From NCBI GenBank assembly GCA_039621445.1, contig CP154955.1, positions 56,824,619-56,888,618 on the forward strand: 64,000 nt of DNA, given 5' to 3'. The stretch is from Euglena gracilis (lineage: Eukaryota > Euglenida > Euglenophyceae > Euglenales). A program made the translations under genes and the position numbers. Below the pieces are notes generated by a model. That model made no database searches. It saw nothing but the letters and a program-made list of their open reading frames with translations, and had not been told where the DNA came from. Shown in pieces: positions 49,639 through 64,000 of this stretch (its first letter is position 1; each line of letters opens with the position of its first letter).

Positions 49639-49975
49639 ACATTCGCACAAATCCATTCCGGTTTTGTTCTGGCCCACTTGTCAAGTTTTGTTCGTCACAA
49701 AAACCCCTGGCTGTGGTGGTGCGCTGCCTGCCTTGCACAGCCGCGTCCGTGGAGCGGTCTCGTCGGATAAGTTCAAGTTGGGACCACGCTGTTTTGGGCC
49801 CAACTCCCCGCCAGGCTGGAGTTATTCAGCTGCGAAGGGGTCCTAATTGGGTTGGATTGGCCCGCCCCCCCCCCCTCTTCCAACGCTGCCATTTCACCGG
49901 GGTTCAAAAATCAGCAATCAACAGTGCACAGAGCTATCTGACAATATTCTGATTTCCCTGCAACTCCTCGCCCAG

Positions 49976-50440
49976 CCCAAATTATGGCCGATTTACGTCT
50001 CCCTTGGCGAACTCCTCGAGGTCCTTCCTGCTCCGGTTCTTCTGGTCCGCTTGCCACTTGTGGAGGTCTTTGAGAGCGTCGGCGACCTTCTGGTCCACTA
50101 CCGTCTGTCTCTCGAAGAACGACACGCGTGGGAGCCGTTGAAGAATTTCTTCCATCGCTATTCGCACCAGATGATCGAGTACGCCAAATCCAAGAAGCTC
50201 AAGGTGGACCTGCTGGACTACCTCCACCGCAACCCGGCTGAGGTGGCGGTCATCGGAGGTGAAGAAGCAGGAGCAGGAGATCATCAACAACAGCGAGTGG
50301 GAGGATCCACCAGAGGAGTGGGCCTGGTCCAACGAGGACGCCAAGAAGGACGAGGAGGCAAGCCGCCAGGAAGGGGAGTCAGCGGACCCCCCAGTGGGCA
50401 CATCGGAGCCTGCAGAGACGAGATCCACCACCAGCACTAG
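49976..50440 (+). CDS. Exon(s) of an unrecognised gene, with a frame break near 50258
   Basis: A clear acceptor (CAACTCCTCGCCCAG) precedes high-GC3 codons: LLVHYRLSLEERHAWEPLKN, FFHRYSHQMIEYAKSKKLK, VDLLDYLHRNPAEVAVIG. One base later the open frame shifts to VKKQEQEIINNSEWEDPPEE then WAWSNEDAKKDEEASRQEGE. The donor is ACTAG|GTCAGG. The shift is explained either by a 55-nt intron (AAG|GTGGAC to CGGAG|GTG) or by a one-base indel. The product is a helical, acidic-tailed protein. Confidence 0.5.
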   Translation, partial: PKLWPIYVSLGELLEVLPAPVLLVRLPLVEVFESVGDLLVHYRLSLEERHAWEPLKNFFHRYSHQMIEYAKSKKLKVDLLDYLHRNPAEVAVIGGEEAGAGDHQQQRVGGSTRGVGLVQRGRQEGRGGKPPGRGVSGPPSGHIGACRDEIHHQH

Positions 50441-50547
50441 GTCAGGATCCACTGTGGACAGTCGCTGCCGCTGCATCGCACCAGCCCGTCCTGCTGCACG
50501 TCGTGCACCACTTGCCTAACCGTCCCTGCGTCTCTGTGTTTCCCCAG

Positions 50548-50614
50548 CTGTCGCAGGAGGCTGATCCCCAGATCCCCTCCGCTGCGGCTTCGACCTTGGT
50601 GTGTCCATCGTCAG
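50548..50614 (+). CDS. Downstream exon of the same gene
   Basis: Acceptor CTGTGTTTCCCCAG, one base completing a split codon, then SCRRRLIPRSPPLRLR and on. Donor CGTCAG|GTGCCG in phase 0, so the chain of phases holds from 50440 to 50676. Another frame (LSQEADPQIPSAAAST) looks more natural but does not join the neighbours. Confidence 0.4.
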
Positions 50615-50675
50615 GTGCCGAGTGCGCGCAGCCCGTGTCTACGTTCGCTCATTTGCTGCCGCACGCTGCCCCCAG

Positions 50676-51035
50676 GCGACTGTGGCTGCCTCCCAGGCTG
50701 CTGTGGCTGCCCCCCAGGCGACGGTGGCTGCTAGTCAGGCGGCTGTTGCTGCCTCAGCGATGTTCACCCATTCTCCGTATATGCCCATTCCGAACTATTT
50801 CCTGGTTGCAGGCGGGGACGGGGTGCCCCCTCCGTCAACTGCCTTCCCGGTGTGTACAGGCTGGCACCATCCAATGCCGCTGGCCTATGCCACGCCGTCC
50901 CCGTTCCTCTCACACCGTTCCCTTCCTGCGCACCCCCATACCCAGTGCGCCCCATTGATTCCCTGTCCCGATTTGCACGACAATAGAGGCGAACCCCCCA
51001 GCCCCAGCCGCCCCCCCCCCCCCCCGGGGGGTTGA
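50676..51035 (+). CDS. Ala/Pro-rich terminal exon
   Basis: The acceptor GCTGCCCCCAG precedes a repeat of Ala-rich octads (ATVAASQAAVAAPQATVAAS), then MFTHSPYMPIPNYFLVAGGD and proline-rich sequence to a stop at the end of a C-run. The intron before it would be only 61 nt. The last 30 or so residues, encoded by the C-run repeat, may not be genuine. Confidence 0.45.
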   Translation, partial: ATVAASQAAVAAPQATVAASQAAVAASAMFTHSPYMPIPNYFLVAGGDGVPPPSTAFPVCTGWHHPMPLAYATPSPFLSHRSLPAHPHTQCAPLIPCPDLHDNRGEPPSPSRPPPPPGG

Positions 51036-52079
51036 ACCAACCGCACCCACGCCCCACCCTGCCCACTCCCCCCCCTCCCCACCAGGAGGTCGGCAAGCGG
51101 GTGAGGTGGTGTGGCGGGGGGGTGTGGACCCCCCGGTGAAGTTCACCGCACGTGAACATCAAAAACCTCGGGGGGGAGGGTGGGGGACGTGGGTGCTTTC
51201 GGGCAGTGAAAGTTCCACCGGTGAATTCACAAGAAATGAATGGTTGGGTGGTGAAATTTTTTTCATGGGTTTCACACAACTTTTACTATCACTTTCACCT
51301 CTCACAAACTGGTTGTTTGAAGGTTTTGATGCTTCATGGGATTTTTATCGAAATACACCATGACAACCAAAGACGAGAAAACACTTGCCCAAAATGCCAT
51401 TTTGGCATTTTTGGCCAAAAAAAGTACTCTCTTCGTGAACTTCAGGCCCGGTGAGTCCCGGCCCCTTTCCGGCCCCAACCCGTAGGCCACCCATTTTCCT
51501 TCCCCCTGGCGAGCCGACGACGGGCATCGGGATGGCAAGGTTGGGTTTTGGGTCCTCCCCTCAAAATTTGTTTTTTGGGTACCCCCCCCAAAAACACAAA
51601 AATTTGTATTTTTTGGGACCCCCTCTTTGTGAAAAATTTAACCCCTAGCCCCTACCACTAAAAAGGGCCGATTTTGGCCCCAGAAAAGTCATTTTTCAAA
51701 ATTTTCTTTCTGCGCCTGTCCGCGCAAAAAAGGTTATCGCCCCCCCCCTCTGGGCCCCCGGGGGGTCCAGCCAACCCGCAACCCCTACCCCCCCCCCCCG
51801 GGGGTGCGGCTTAAATATAATCCCCTGGGGCTGCCCGCCGGAATCGACCACCGACCCCTCCACGCTCGCAAAGGATTTCTGTCCAACACGTCCCAGAATG
51901 ATTAAGCTCTTATACAAGGCCGGTGTTTATACACCGGGGGGGATGGCACAACAAAATTGTGGATTCTGATGAGGGGTGATCGTTGGAATCCAGATTATTA
52001 TTTTCGGAGGAAAAATTATGCCTCCAGAATTGTGGCCTCTGATTGGGGGGGCAGGGGGGTGTGATCTAAACCCTCACCC

Positions 52080-52420
52080 CAAATAATGCCCCGCCCCAAA
52101 TAATACCCCCCCCCTCGGGGTCCGACTTCGGCCATCGAAATAATACTCCCCCCCCCCCGGTTTCGGGCCCGATTTTTGACCTGGAAATGTAGGTAAAAAT
52201 CACAATCTCTGACAACGAAGTACGAAAAAAATCGATTTCTGGATCATCTGGCCTCCAAAAAAATGCTAAATTTCATCAGAAAGTACAAAAAATGAACCCA
52301 AAGGGAGGTTTTGGCACTATTTTTGCTTTTACGGAATTAAACTTTTTGGAAAATAATCCCCCCCCCCCCGGGCCGGGACTTCGGGAGAAAAAATAATGCC
52401 CCGGGGGTGTACATGTCTCG
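52080..52420. repeat. Poly-C repeat, second copy of 2940-3170
   Basis: CCCAAATAATG and AATAATACCCCCCC modules, GGTTTCGGGCC, then TGTAGGTAAAAATCACAATC, ACGAAAAAAATCGATTTCTG and AAATGCTAAATTTCATCAGA, as in the copy at 2940. Confidence 0.6.
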
Positions 52421-52825
52421 AACAGAAAATTGCATTTTGGGGCAGTTTGAAAGGATTTGTGGTCCCAAAAAATTTCAGGATTCAAAATTGTACTAACTAA
52501 ACTAACTGGACTAACTGGGTAGGGGAAGGTCTGACTATTGAAAAAAAACCCGCCAGAAAGCGTTTCAAGCAGGCGGGGAGTGTTCAGGACAACTCTGAGC
52601 GATAGCCCCTTTGACTTTGCGGATGTCGACCATTGTTTCCCGTGGTTTTCTCTCATCGTCAATGGAGACCCAAAAATTTGATTTTTGGGGGGGGGGGGCA
52701 TTGCTATTTGGACCCTGCGCTTGTAGCGCCCGGAGCTTCTATTCGGGGGAGTTTGGGCTTTTGGGGGTTGTCGACCCCCACCAAAGTACACTTCGTCTGA
52801 GCCCCCCCCCCCCCCGCCGCCCCGA

Positions 52826-52990
52826 ATGAAGCCGGTGGTGGCCGCCGAGCCCCCCCTCCGCCTGTCAGCGTCCTGGCGGCTGCCCCAGCGCCAGGAGGGG
52901 GAGGGGGAGGCCTGGCCCCGGCCTCGCCACCTCACCGCCCCCCGCCGCCCCCTCCACACAGTGCGCTCCGTCGTCGCCGGCTATGCCTGA
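52826..52990 (+). CDS. Short coding-like frame or exon, 54 codons
   Basis: MKPVVAAEPPLRLSASWRLP then QRQEGEGEAWPRPRHLTAPR and on to TGA. GC3 is high. The opposite strand has an equally open frame (AGDDGAHCVEGAAGGG), so strand and reality are uncertain. It lies directly after a C-run that could act as an acceptor tract. Confidence 0.3.
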   Translation: MKPVVAAEPPLRLSASWRLPQRQEGEGEAWPRPRHLTAPRRPLHTVRSVVAGYA

Positions 52991-53759
52991 CGTGACCCTT
53001 TTTCCGGACCCCCCCCCCCGGCCCACTTGCCGATGCTCTCGCGTGTGGTGTTGCGTGGTGCTCACCAAATACAATTGCTCAAATTTCCCCCAGGGCGGTC
53101 TTTCGGCAAAAAAGTGTCCGCAAATGGACACCAAAATGGGCCATGTTTTTGGCAAATGGATTCGGCTTGAGGGGAAAAGTGTGATTTCTGGCATCTTTGG
53201 ATCATCGCCCATTTTACGTCAAAAAGGCAAAATTTATTTGCTGACCCCGTTCGACCCACCGGACTGGCTGTTGGCTGTCCCTTGAGCCTAAGGGCGGTCC
53301 TTGAGGGGTGACTGGTTGCTTTCCTTGAGTTGCTCACTGTTTTTTTTTTTTTTGCTCCGGACCCCCCCCCACCCGAGTCGGCCAGAAATGATCGAAAGTG
53401 GCCGACCAGCACCTCGGAGGGCAGGGCGATCCGTCAGGGATTCCTTTTTTCCTTTAAGGGCTCTCTCCTTGGTACCCGCCCCCCCTCCCCCGGGCAATTG
53501 AAGCCCCCGGGCAATTGTCACCCCTGGTTGTGCCAGCCAATTTGCCACCCCGGGAAATTGTTACCCCTCTCCGTGCTGCCCAATTTGTGGCGCGACAATT
53601 GCCCAGGGGGGGGCGGGCGGGTAGGGCGGCCATTCTTAGCCCCAGGCCAAGAAGGAGGGTGGTCCAGACCAGGTTTTGAATAGTGCTGAGCTCTTAATAA
53701 GCGCGCCCCCACCCCTTCATTGACATATAAACCGGCCCACTCCATGGAGGTCTTTGGAC

Positions 53760-53990
53760 TGAATACCTTTTCCGGGTCTGGGAGGCCAAAAAATATCGTT
53801 TTTGGCAAAAAAAAATTTCGATTTTTTTCGACTTTTTTGACCTGAAAATGACCCAAGGTCAATAGGTTGGGGGCCCAAAACGGGGCGCTGGCGGGTCGAA
53901 AAACGCTCATTTTTGGTTCCAAAACAGGTTTTCCGGGTCCAAAGTCAATGGGTTGGCGTCCCGAAACGGGGCGTTGGCGGGTCGAAAAAT
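53760..53990. repeat. Repeat F, copy 2 (partly tandem)
   Basis: Two units with GGGTC(T/C)GGGAGGCC or GGTTTTCCGGGTCC, AACGGGGCG(C/T)TGG(C)GGGTCG and AAAAACGCTCATTTT. Preceded at 53688 by GTGCTGAGCTCTT, also found before copy 3 at 63392. Confidence 0.6.
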
Positions 53991-54037
53991 GCATGCGCAT
54001 ACCCACCAACACACACACACACACACACACACACAAC

Positions 54038-54065
54038 CTGGGGCTGCATTCTCACGGTTCCACTT
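54038..54065 (-). CDS. Candidate 28-nt micro-exon at a TG tract
   Basis: On the minus strand ACATCCTGCAG precedes 28 nt reading KWNRENAAP plus one base, and the donor is CCCCAG|GTTGTGTG. The TG/AC tract 54010-54037 begins at that donor. Both splice signals are strong for such a short exon. No partner exon was fixed; a long minus-strand open frame (54052-54792) overlaps it in another frame. Confidence 0.35.
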
Positions 54066-57000
54066 CTGCAGGATGTTGTGTTGTCCTGCCATGGAAGTAT
54101 GCTGACCAGCAGCTGAGGTGTCTTCTTTTTTCTTTTCTTTTTGGCCACCTTTTTACCCCTTGGCTGTTGCACGGGAACTGCATGCATCTGCCTGGGTTTG
54201 CAGTCGCCGATTTGACAGGTGGCTCATCTACCGGAGGCAGACCTTTGTTAGAGTGAGGCTGTTTTGCTGATTTGCAATGAGGTGAGGGAGGGGGTGGTTG
54301 AGTGTCTGAATGGGTTTTGACACTCCCCTGGGTATTGCGAGTGTCATTTTCAGGTCTGAAGATTATTTTTTTTTTGCATCCATTCCGACCTTCCCAGGAT
54401 TTGCATGGACCCCACTGGGCAAAGGGGGGTTTTGGGGGAACACAAACGTTTTTAACCTTTGAAGTTTTTTTTGTTTCCCCCCATTTTTCTTTGCGTGAAG
54501 TTTTGATTTGTGAAGTTTTGAACTTTTGTCGATGGTCCATGCGCCCAATTGTGCTGACCGGGCAATTTCCCGCATCTGCCTGCCCTGCCGTGTGTCCCAT
54601 CGCGCAGGGCGGCGGGTCCCACGCCTCCTCCTCCTCTTTAACTGCCGGCGCTTCCCCTCCAACCAGGGCTGCTTTTTTTTTTGACGCCTGGGCTCCTGTT
54701 GGGATGGAATGGTTTTGCAACACCCCAAATGACCCAACTTTTTTCCCCTTCCCCCCTGCCATGTTTTCCGGCAGTGCTTTCAGTACCATCAAGGATCATT
54801 GCCAGAAAAAAAAAAGGTGGCCAGGTTACTGAACATCTTGTTTGGCTTGCCCCCCCCCCCCACCAAGTTGTTCGGCACAGCCAGAGGCAAGGGCCCCGCA
54901 GGGTTGTTTGGGGAGCGGGCTGAATTCGGACCATTCAACGTAAATTTGGGAGGCTTCTCTGTTGCCCATAAAGGCGACATACCCCCCCCCCCCTAAAGGA
55001 GGAACCTGTTTTGTTTTGGGATTTTTTTTTTGGAACGACGCAAAGTGCCATGCGTAAATTGCTCTACAGTGAGATTTTGAATATCACAATATCAGAATTA
55101 ATAAAAGTTCCGTGCCTAAAAAAACTGGGGGTTTCAATATTTTGACTGTCATGGGTGCTTTGCCTCAGTTGGCTGAGGGGGGGTTGTATTTGGAGAAGGG
55201 TTCTTAATCAAGGGAGACTGTGGAAAACCCGAGGGGGGGCTTCTAATTGGGTACCCTTTGTCTAAAGGAAAAACCTTCGGCCGGCGGCCGATCTGGGGAT
55301 CGAATGGGGTCCACATTTAAAGAATTGCAAGACGCATTTTTTTCGAGTTTTGGGTGGATAGGCCATGTTTCAAGGATACCAGATATTGATTTTGTTCCCG
55401 TGGTCGACCTGTTTTCGTGGAGATTTTTCGAGTTTTTTGCCGTTTTTCGGAAAGTTTTTGATCAACTTTGTCGGCTGGCTTGGTCCGGGGGGGGGGGGGG
55501 GGGTTTTTTTTTGTTTTTTTGCGGGAAACCTGAGGGGGGGGGGGGTTGTCTAGCAAAAAAAAATATAGTGTGCATATGTCCATATTCCCACGATTCTCTC
55601 TAAATGACTTTTTTGTGTGATTTTTATTCATCCTCTCTTAATATCTTTTAGACCACAATAACAATACCACAATGTTTTCTGTTTGTGCATTTTTCACCCA
55701 AGCAATGAGGTCTGCTTAGGATCAAGGAAACTACCCCCCCCCCCGCATCACTACCCTTGTGTAAGCACCCCTCTGGTTCTTACCCATCTTTTTAAAGGTC
55801 ATCTTCTTGGAGAGGCTTATTTTGTGGATAATTTTTGAGAAAATATCTCGAAATTTTCGAAATTTCAGACACTTTTGAAGCCTGATTAAGTGAGATATTG
55901 TTGATATTTGCATCCAAATGCCTGAAACTTTAACAGTGGACGCCCAAAATAAAGGAAGCTTTCCTTTTCGGTGCAGCAAAATGTGCAGTCGAAATGTTCC
56001 CCCTTGTCTAAGCACTCCCCCCCTGGGTTTTACCCATCTTTTCTGGTTCTTAAACAAGGGGGCACTTTACCTTTGGCCTGGTGATTCCATAGAGAACAAG
56101 CACCCCGGCACCCTTGGGGTCCCTTCCCAAATGATACGCCCCATATATTTATTATTTCGGCGCATTTTCTGCTGATGATTTGGTCATCACCAAAGCAAAC
56201 CCTTTGGGGAGCCCAGTGGACTGGAACCCATTGAGCTGACTTTGTTGAACGAAATAAAAAAAAATGGGTTCCTTGAGTTTGTGGGCACGGGAGGGGGGTT
56301 ACTTCCAAGTTGCCCAAAAATACCTCACCCTGTCCTCTAAATTGGGTTCAGTTTTAGAAGGAGGAGGAGGACATTTGACTGTGGGAAAGAAATACATGCC
56401 CAACTGTGGTGGTGACCCCCCAAAAAAGCAACGTATCGAAATGTCTTTCAAATGTTGAGCCCCTTGTGCGTTGCTTCTGGTGGTTCTTACAGGAATCTTT
56501 CTTCATTTCCCCGACACTTTGCTTGCGTTTTTCAGGGGCTGCTGGGTTGTGCCCTGGGTTGCAGGGGTTGCTTAACGGGGGGTTGCTTCAATTCTGGGGT
56601 CTGTCGATTCGGGACCAAAGGTTGCGTACGTTTGGGGGGGGTGTCCGCCAAAACTTTGGGGGGCGGTGTTCACTGGCAGTTGTCATGGTCCCTGACTGGC
56701 CGACCTGCGGTGTTGTGAACCGCCACGGTTCCCTATGACGAATAGGACTTCATTTTGCCTTCATTTCTAATCCGGCTGCCCCTGCAGGACCCCCTCCTGG
56801 CGCATTGGCCAGGGATTTGAAGCCTGGGACTCGACCCCGGTGTGAGTAACACACCATTCTTCAGGTTCCGGTGGATCCCTGTGCCCCCATCCCCGGGTTG
56901 TCCGTGGGTAAGTTTGCAAAAAAGAAGTTTTTTTCTTCTTCAAAAACATAACTTTTAAATGTATTTTTTTTGAAAAATGAAAACTTTTCACAAAAAGTGA

Positions 57001-57095
57001 GCGGGTGGGTTTGGGGCCCGGAAAAGACGCTTCCTGGGGGTCGCTCAATGCATTCCCCTGCCACGCACCTCTGGTCCCGTCTCCCCCGCCCCTCC

Positions 57096-62349
<5,254 letters not shown>

Positions 62350-62589
62350 CGCGGTCAGTGAGGAGCGGCACGAGGGAGCCTGCTGGCGTCGCCGCTTGGA
62401 CGGCTCGGAACGCGCCCCGGACGGGGTGCCAGGCAGGGCCGGTGGTTGGACAGTACACTGTGGCCCGGGTGGGTGAAGGTTTTCTTCAGAATGACTGACT
62501 GGTTTTTGCCTGGACCCCCCTCCCCCGGGAGATCGGCAAACAGCCACTGAGGCCAGTCTTTTTTTTCGCTGTCTGCATCCCCCCAGGGC

Positions 62590-62890
62590 GGTCCTCAAGG
62601 GACAGGAAATTTTTTTATTTTCTTAAGGACCGCCCCCTTTCGGCCAAAGGGCCGACCGAGGGCCGGACTGGGACCATAATTGAAAAGTCCAAAAAACACA
62701 TTTTTTGATGATTTGGGTGAATGGGCGATGGTCCAAGGATGCCAAGAATCAATTTTTTTCCCCTGATGTCGACCTGTTCTCGCCGAAAAATGCCAAATTT
62801 CTTTGCCCATTTTCCGGTATATTTTCACTGAGTGTGCTGGGACAGCGGAATTTTTTTTTTATTTCCTTAAGGACTGCCCTGCATCCCCTA
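62590..62890. repeat. Direct repeats of GGAATTTTTTTATTTTCCTTAAG type
   Basis: GGAAATTTTTTTATTTTCTT then AAGGACCGCCC at 62607 and GGAATTTTTTTTTTATTTCC then TTAAGGACTGCCC at 62847, in the same orientation, bracket a copy of the 'aaggatgccaagaatcaa' module (62735-62755). Confidence 0.5.
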
Positions 62891-63524
62891 TGCCTGTACA
62901 AACGAAGAAGAGCGCACCCCACCCCCCATCTCAGCGCCGCTGTCCGGTCCCCAGCCCTCCTCCCTCCGCGTCCCCGCTCCTCCATCCCAGCCCACTTGCC
63001 ACGCCACGTCTTTCTGTCCCCTGCAGCACGCTCCGTATCGTGTAGTGGGGGGGAAGGCGACACGTCCTCAGACCAGCAAACCATTTCTGGGTTCCAATAC
63101 AAGATGACTCCGGTGGATACAAGGGAAATTTGACCACAAACGTGTGAAAAAAGGCCAAAAACTTTTCTGGCGCCTTCGTCGCCAGGCCACTTTGGTGTTT
63201 TTTTTAATTTGCCGATCCCCCCCCCCCCCTGTGGGGGGAGGGGGTCCAGGCCAAACGGCAGCCAGTCACTCTTAAAAAAAAGCCAGCCGACGCCCCTGGG
63301 GGGTTGACCAGTGACTAAATGAATGTATGGTATGTATGGTTGGTGCTCACCCCCCCCCCCCAGTGAAGCCCCCGATAAACAGGTTTTGTGTAGTGCTGAG
63401 CTCTTTACGTGCGTGATGATGCCATGCTGCAGCAAAAGCTTGAGGCGGTCGGCGGCCCGGAACGGCCCGGAACGGCCTGGTAGCCCGGCTCAGCCTGACC
63501 CGGCCTGACCAAAATGCATGAGCT

Positions 63525-63785
63525 TTGAAACGCTCATTTTCGGCTGGAAAACAGTTTTTCCGGGTCCGGGAGGCCAAAAAACATCGTTCAAGACCAAAAT
63601 TTGTTTTCAATTTTTCCTGACTTTTTGGAGCCGGAATCGACCCAAAACCCATGGGTTTCGGGCCAAAAACGGGGCACTGGGGGGTCGAAAAACGCTCATT
63701 TTCGGATCGAAAACAGCTCTTCCTGGTCTGGGAGGCCAAAAAAACATCGTTTTGGGCTTTTTTTCGATTTTTTTTGGGCTGTTTT
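63525..63785. repeat. Repeat F, copy 3 (two tandem units)
   Basis: Two units about 135 bp apart each with AACGCTCATTTTCGG, AAAACAG.TTTTCCGGGTC or CTCTTCCTGGTC, GGGAGGCCAAAAAA and CATCGTT. Closely similar to 35580 and 53760. Confidence 0.65.
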
Positions 63786-64000
63786 GACCCCCAAAATGGC
63801 CGAAGTTGGCTAAGTCAAAACAGGCCAAAACTGTACAAAATGGCCAAAACTGGCCGAAAATGGCCGTAACTCGGGCAGGGTGGGGAGTTGCGGGGAAATC
63901 AAAACACTGTTAGATTGGGCATTGTAAGGGCTTCAACTTAGGTCTCCGGACATTTCCTTTGATTTTGCTTCATTTTCGAGATAGTTTGGAAACATCGATT
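63786..64000. other. Window edge, no feature seen
   Basis: GGCCAAAACTG/GGCCGAAAATGG short repeats to 63870, then unremarkable sequence. Confidence 0.3.

Noticed and set aside
54052-54792. 246-codon minus-strand open frame
   Set aside because: Lys-rich in A-rich sequence, crosses several homopolymers, and overlaps in another frame a micro-exon with good signals. I could not choose among three open frames, so it is not listed as a gene.
62986-63059. Possible exon after the acceptor TTTCTGTCCCCTGCAG at 63026
   Set aside because: Excellent acceptor, but the frames after it are very short (TLRIV then stop, or 26 codons) and no donor partner is fixed; it may be a real last exon but cannot be supported.

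Overview
This window looks like nuclear DNA of a unicellular eukaryote, probably an alga or alveolate-type protist. It is not bacterial or viral: there is no long uninterrupted gene on either strand. What is present is short, high-GC3 exons of roughly 26-190 nt. They are separated by mostly long introns (0.5-5 kb) with GT donors and AG acceptors, often after C-rich tracts, and the introns are packed with transposon-like repeats, poly-C/poly-G runs and microsatellites. The lineage guess rests on this architecture and on the type of transporter found, so it is weak. All exon models were built by eye from codon use, splice signals and phase agreement; no search or transcript was available.

Layout. 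(1) About 0.03-9.8 kb, minus strand: at least six exons of an unrecognised charged, helix-rich protein that runs off the left edge. (2) 13.1-15.8 and 16.9-18.2 kb: two complete elements of an unusual transposon group with ends CTTAGGCGGC...GCCGCC(T)(A/G)AG, 5-bp target duplications and internal arrays of small GCGC hairpins. (3) 18.8-43.1 kb, minus strand: one 24-kb gene of about 13 exons for a multi-pass membrane protein that I read as a chloroquine-resistance-transporter-like (CRT-like, drug/metabolite transporter superfamily) carrier. Its introns hold two rearranged hairpin-array elements (23.7-27 and 38.05-41.03 kb), hAT-type MITEs, interstitial telomere repeats and long tetranucleotide arrays. 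(4) 46.2-49.0 kb: a cluster of hAT-type non-autonomous elements, one nested in another. (5) 49.3-51.0 kb, plus strand: an orphan reading frame and a compact gene fragment with introns near 55-110 nt. (6) 57.1-62.35 kb, plus strand: a five-exon model for a Pro/Ala-rich protein of about 200 aa. (7) The rest is MITE mosaic, tandem repeats and G/C homopolymers.

Two signals deserve most attention. First, the hairpin-array elements: the stem TTGCGC/GCGCAA is kept while the four-base loop varies, and in two copies the right half appears flipped together with the reverse complement of the target duplication. Second, TG microsatellites start at or within a few bases of predicted 5' splice sites at five to six places on different genes and strands. 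The hAT-type MITEs (8-bp duplications, CAGG...TTAAG termini) are well supported directly by the sequence, including an empty-site comparison for one of them.
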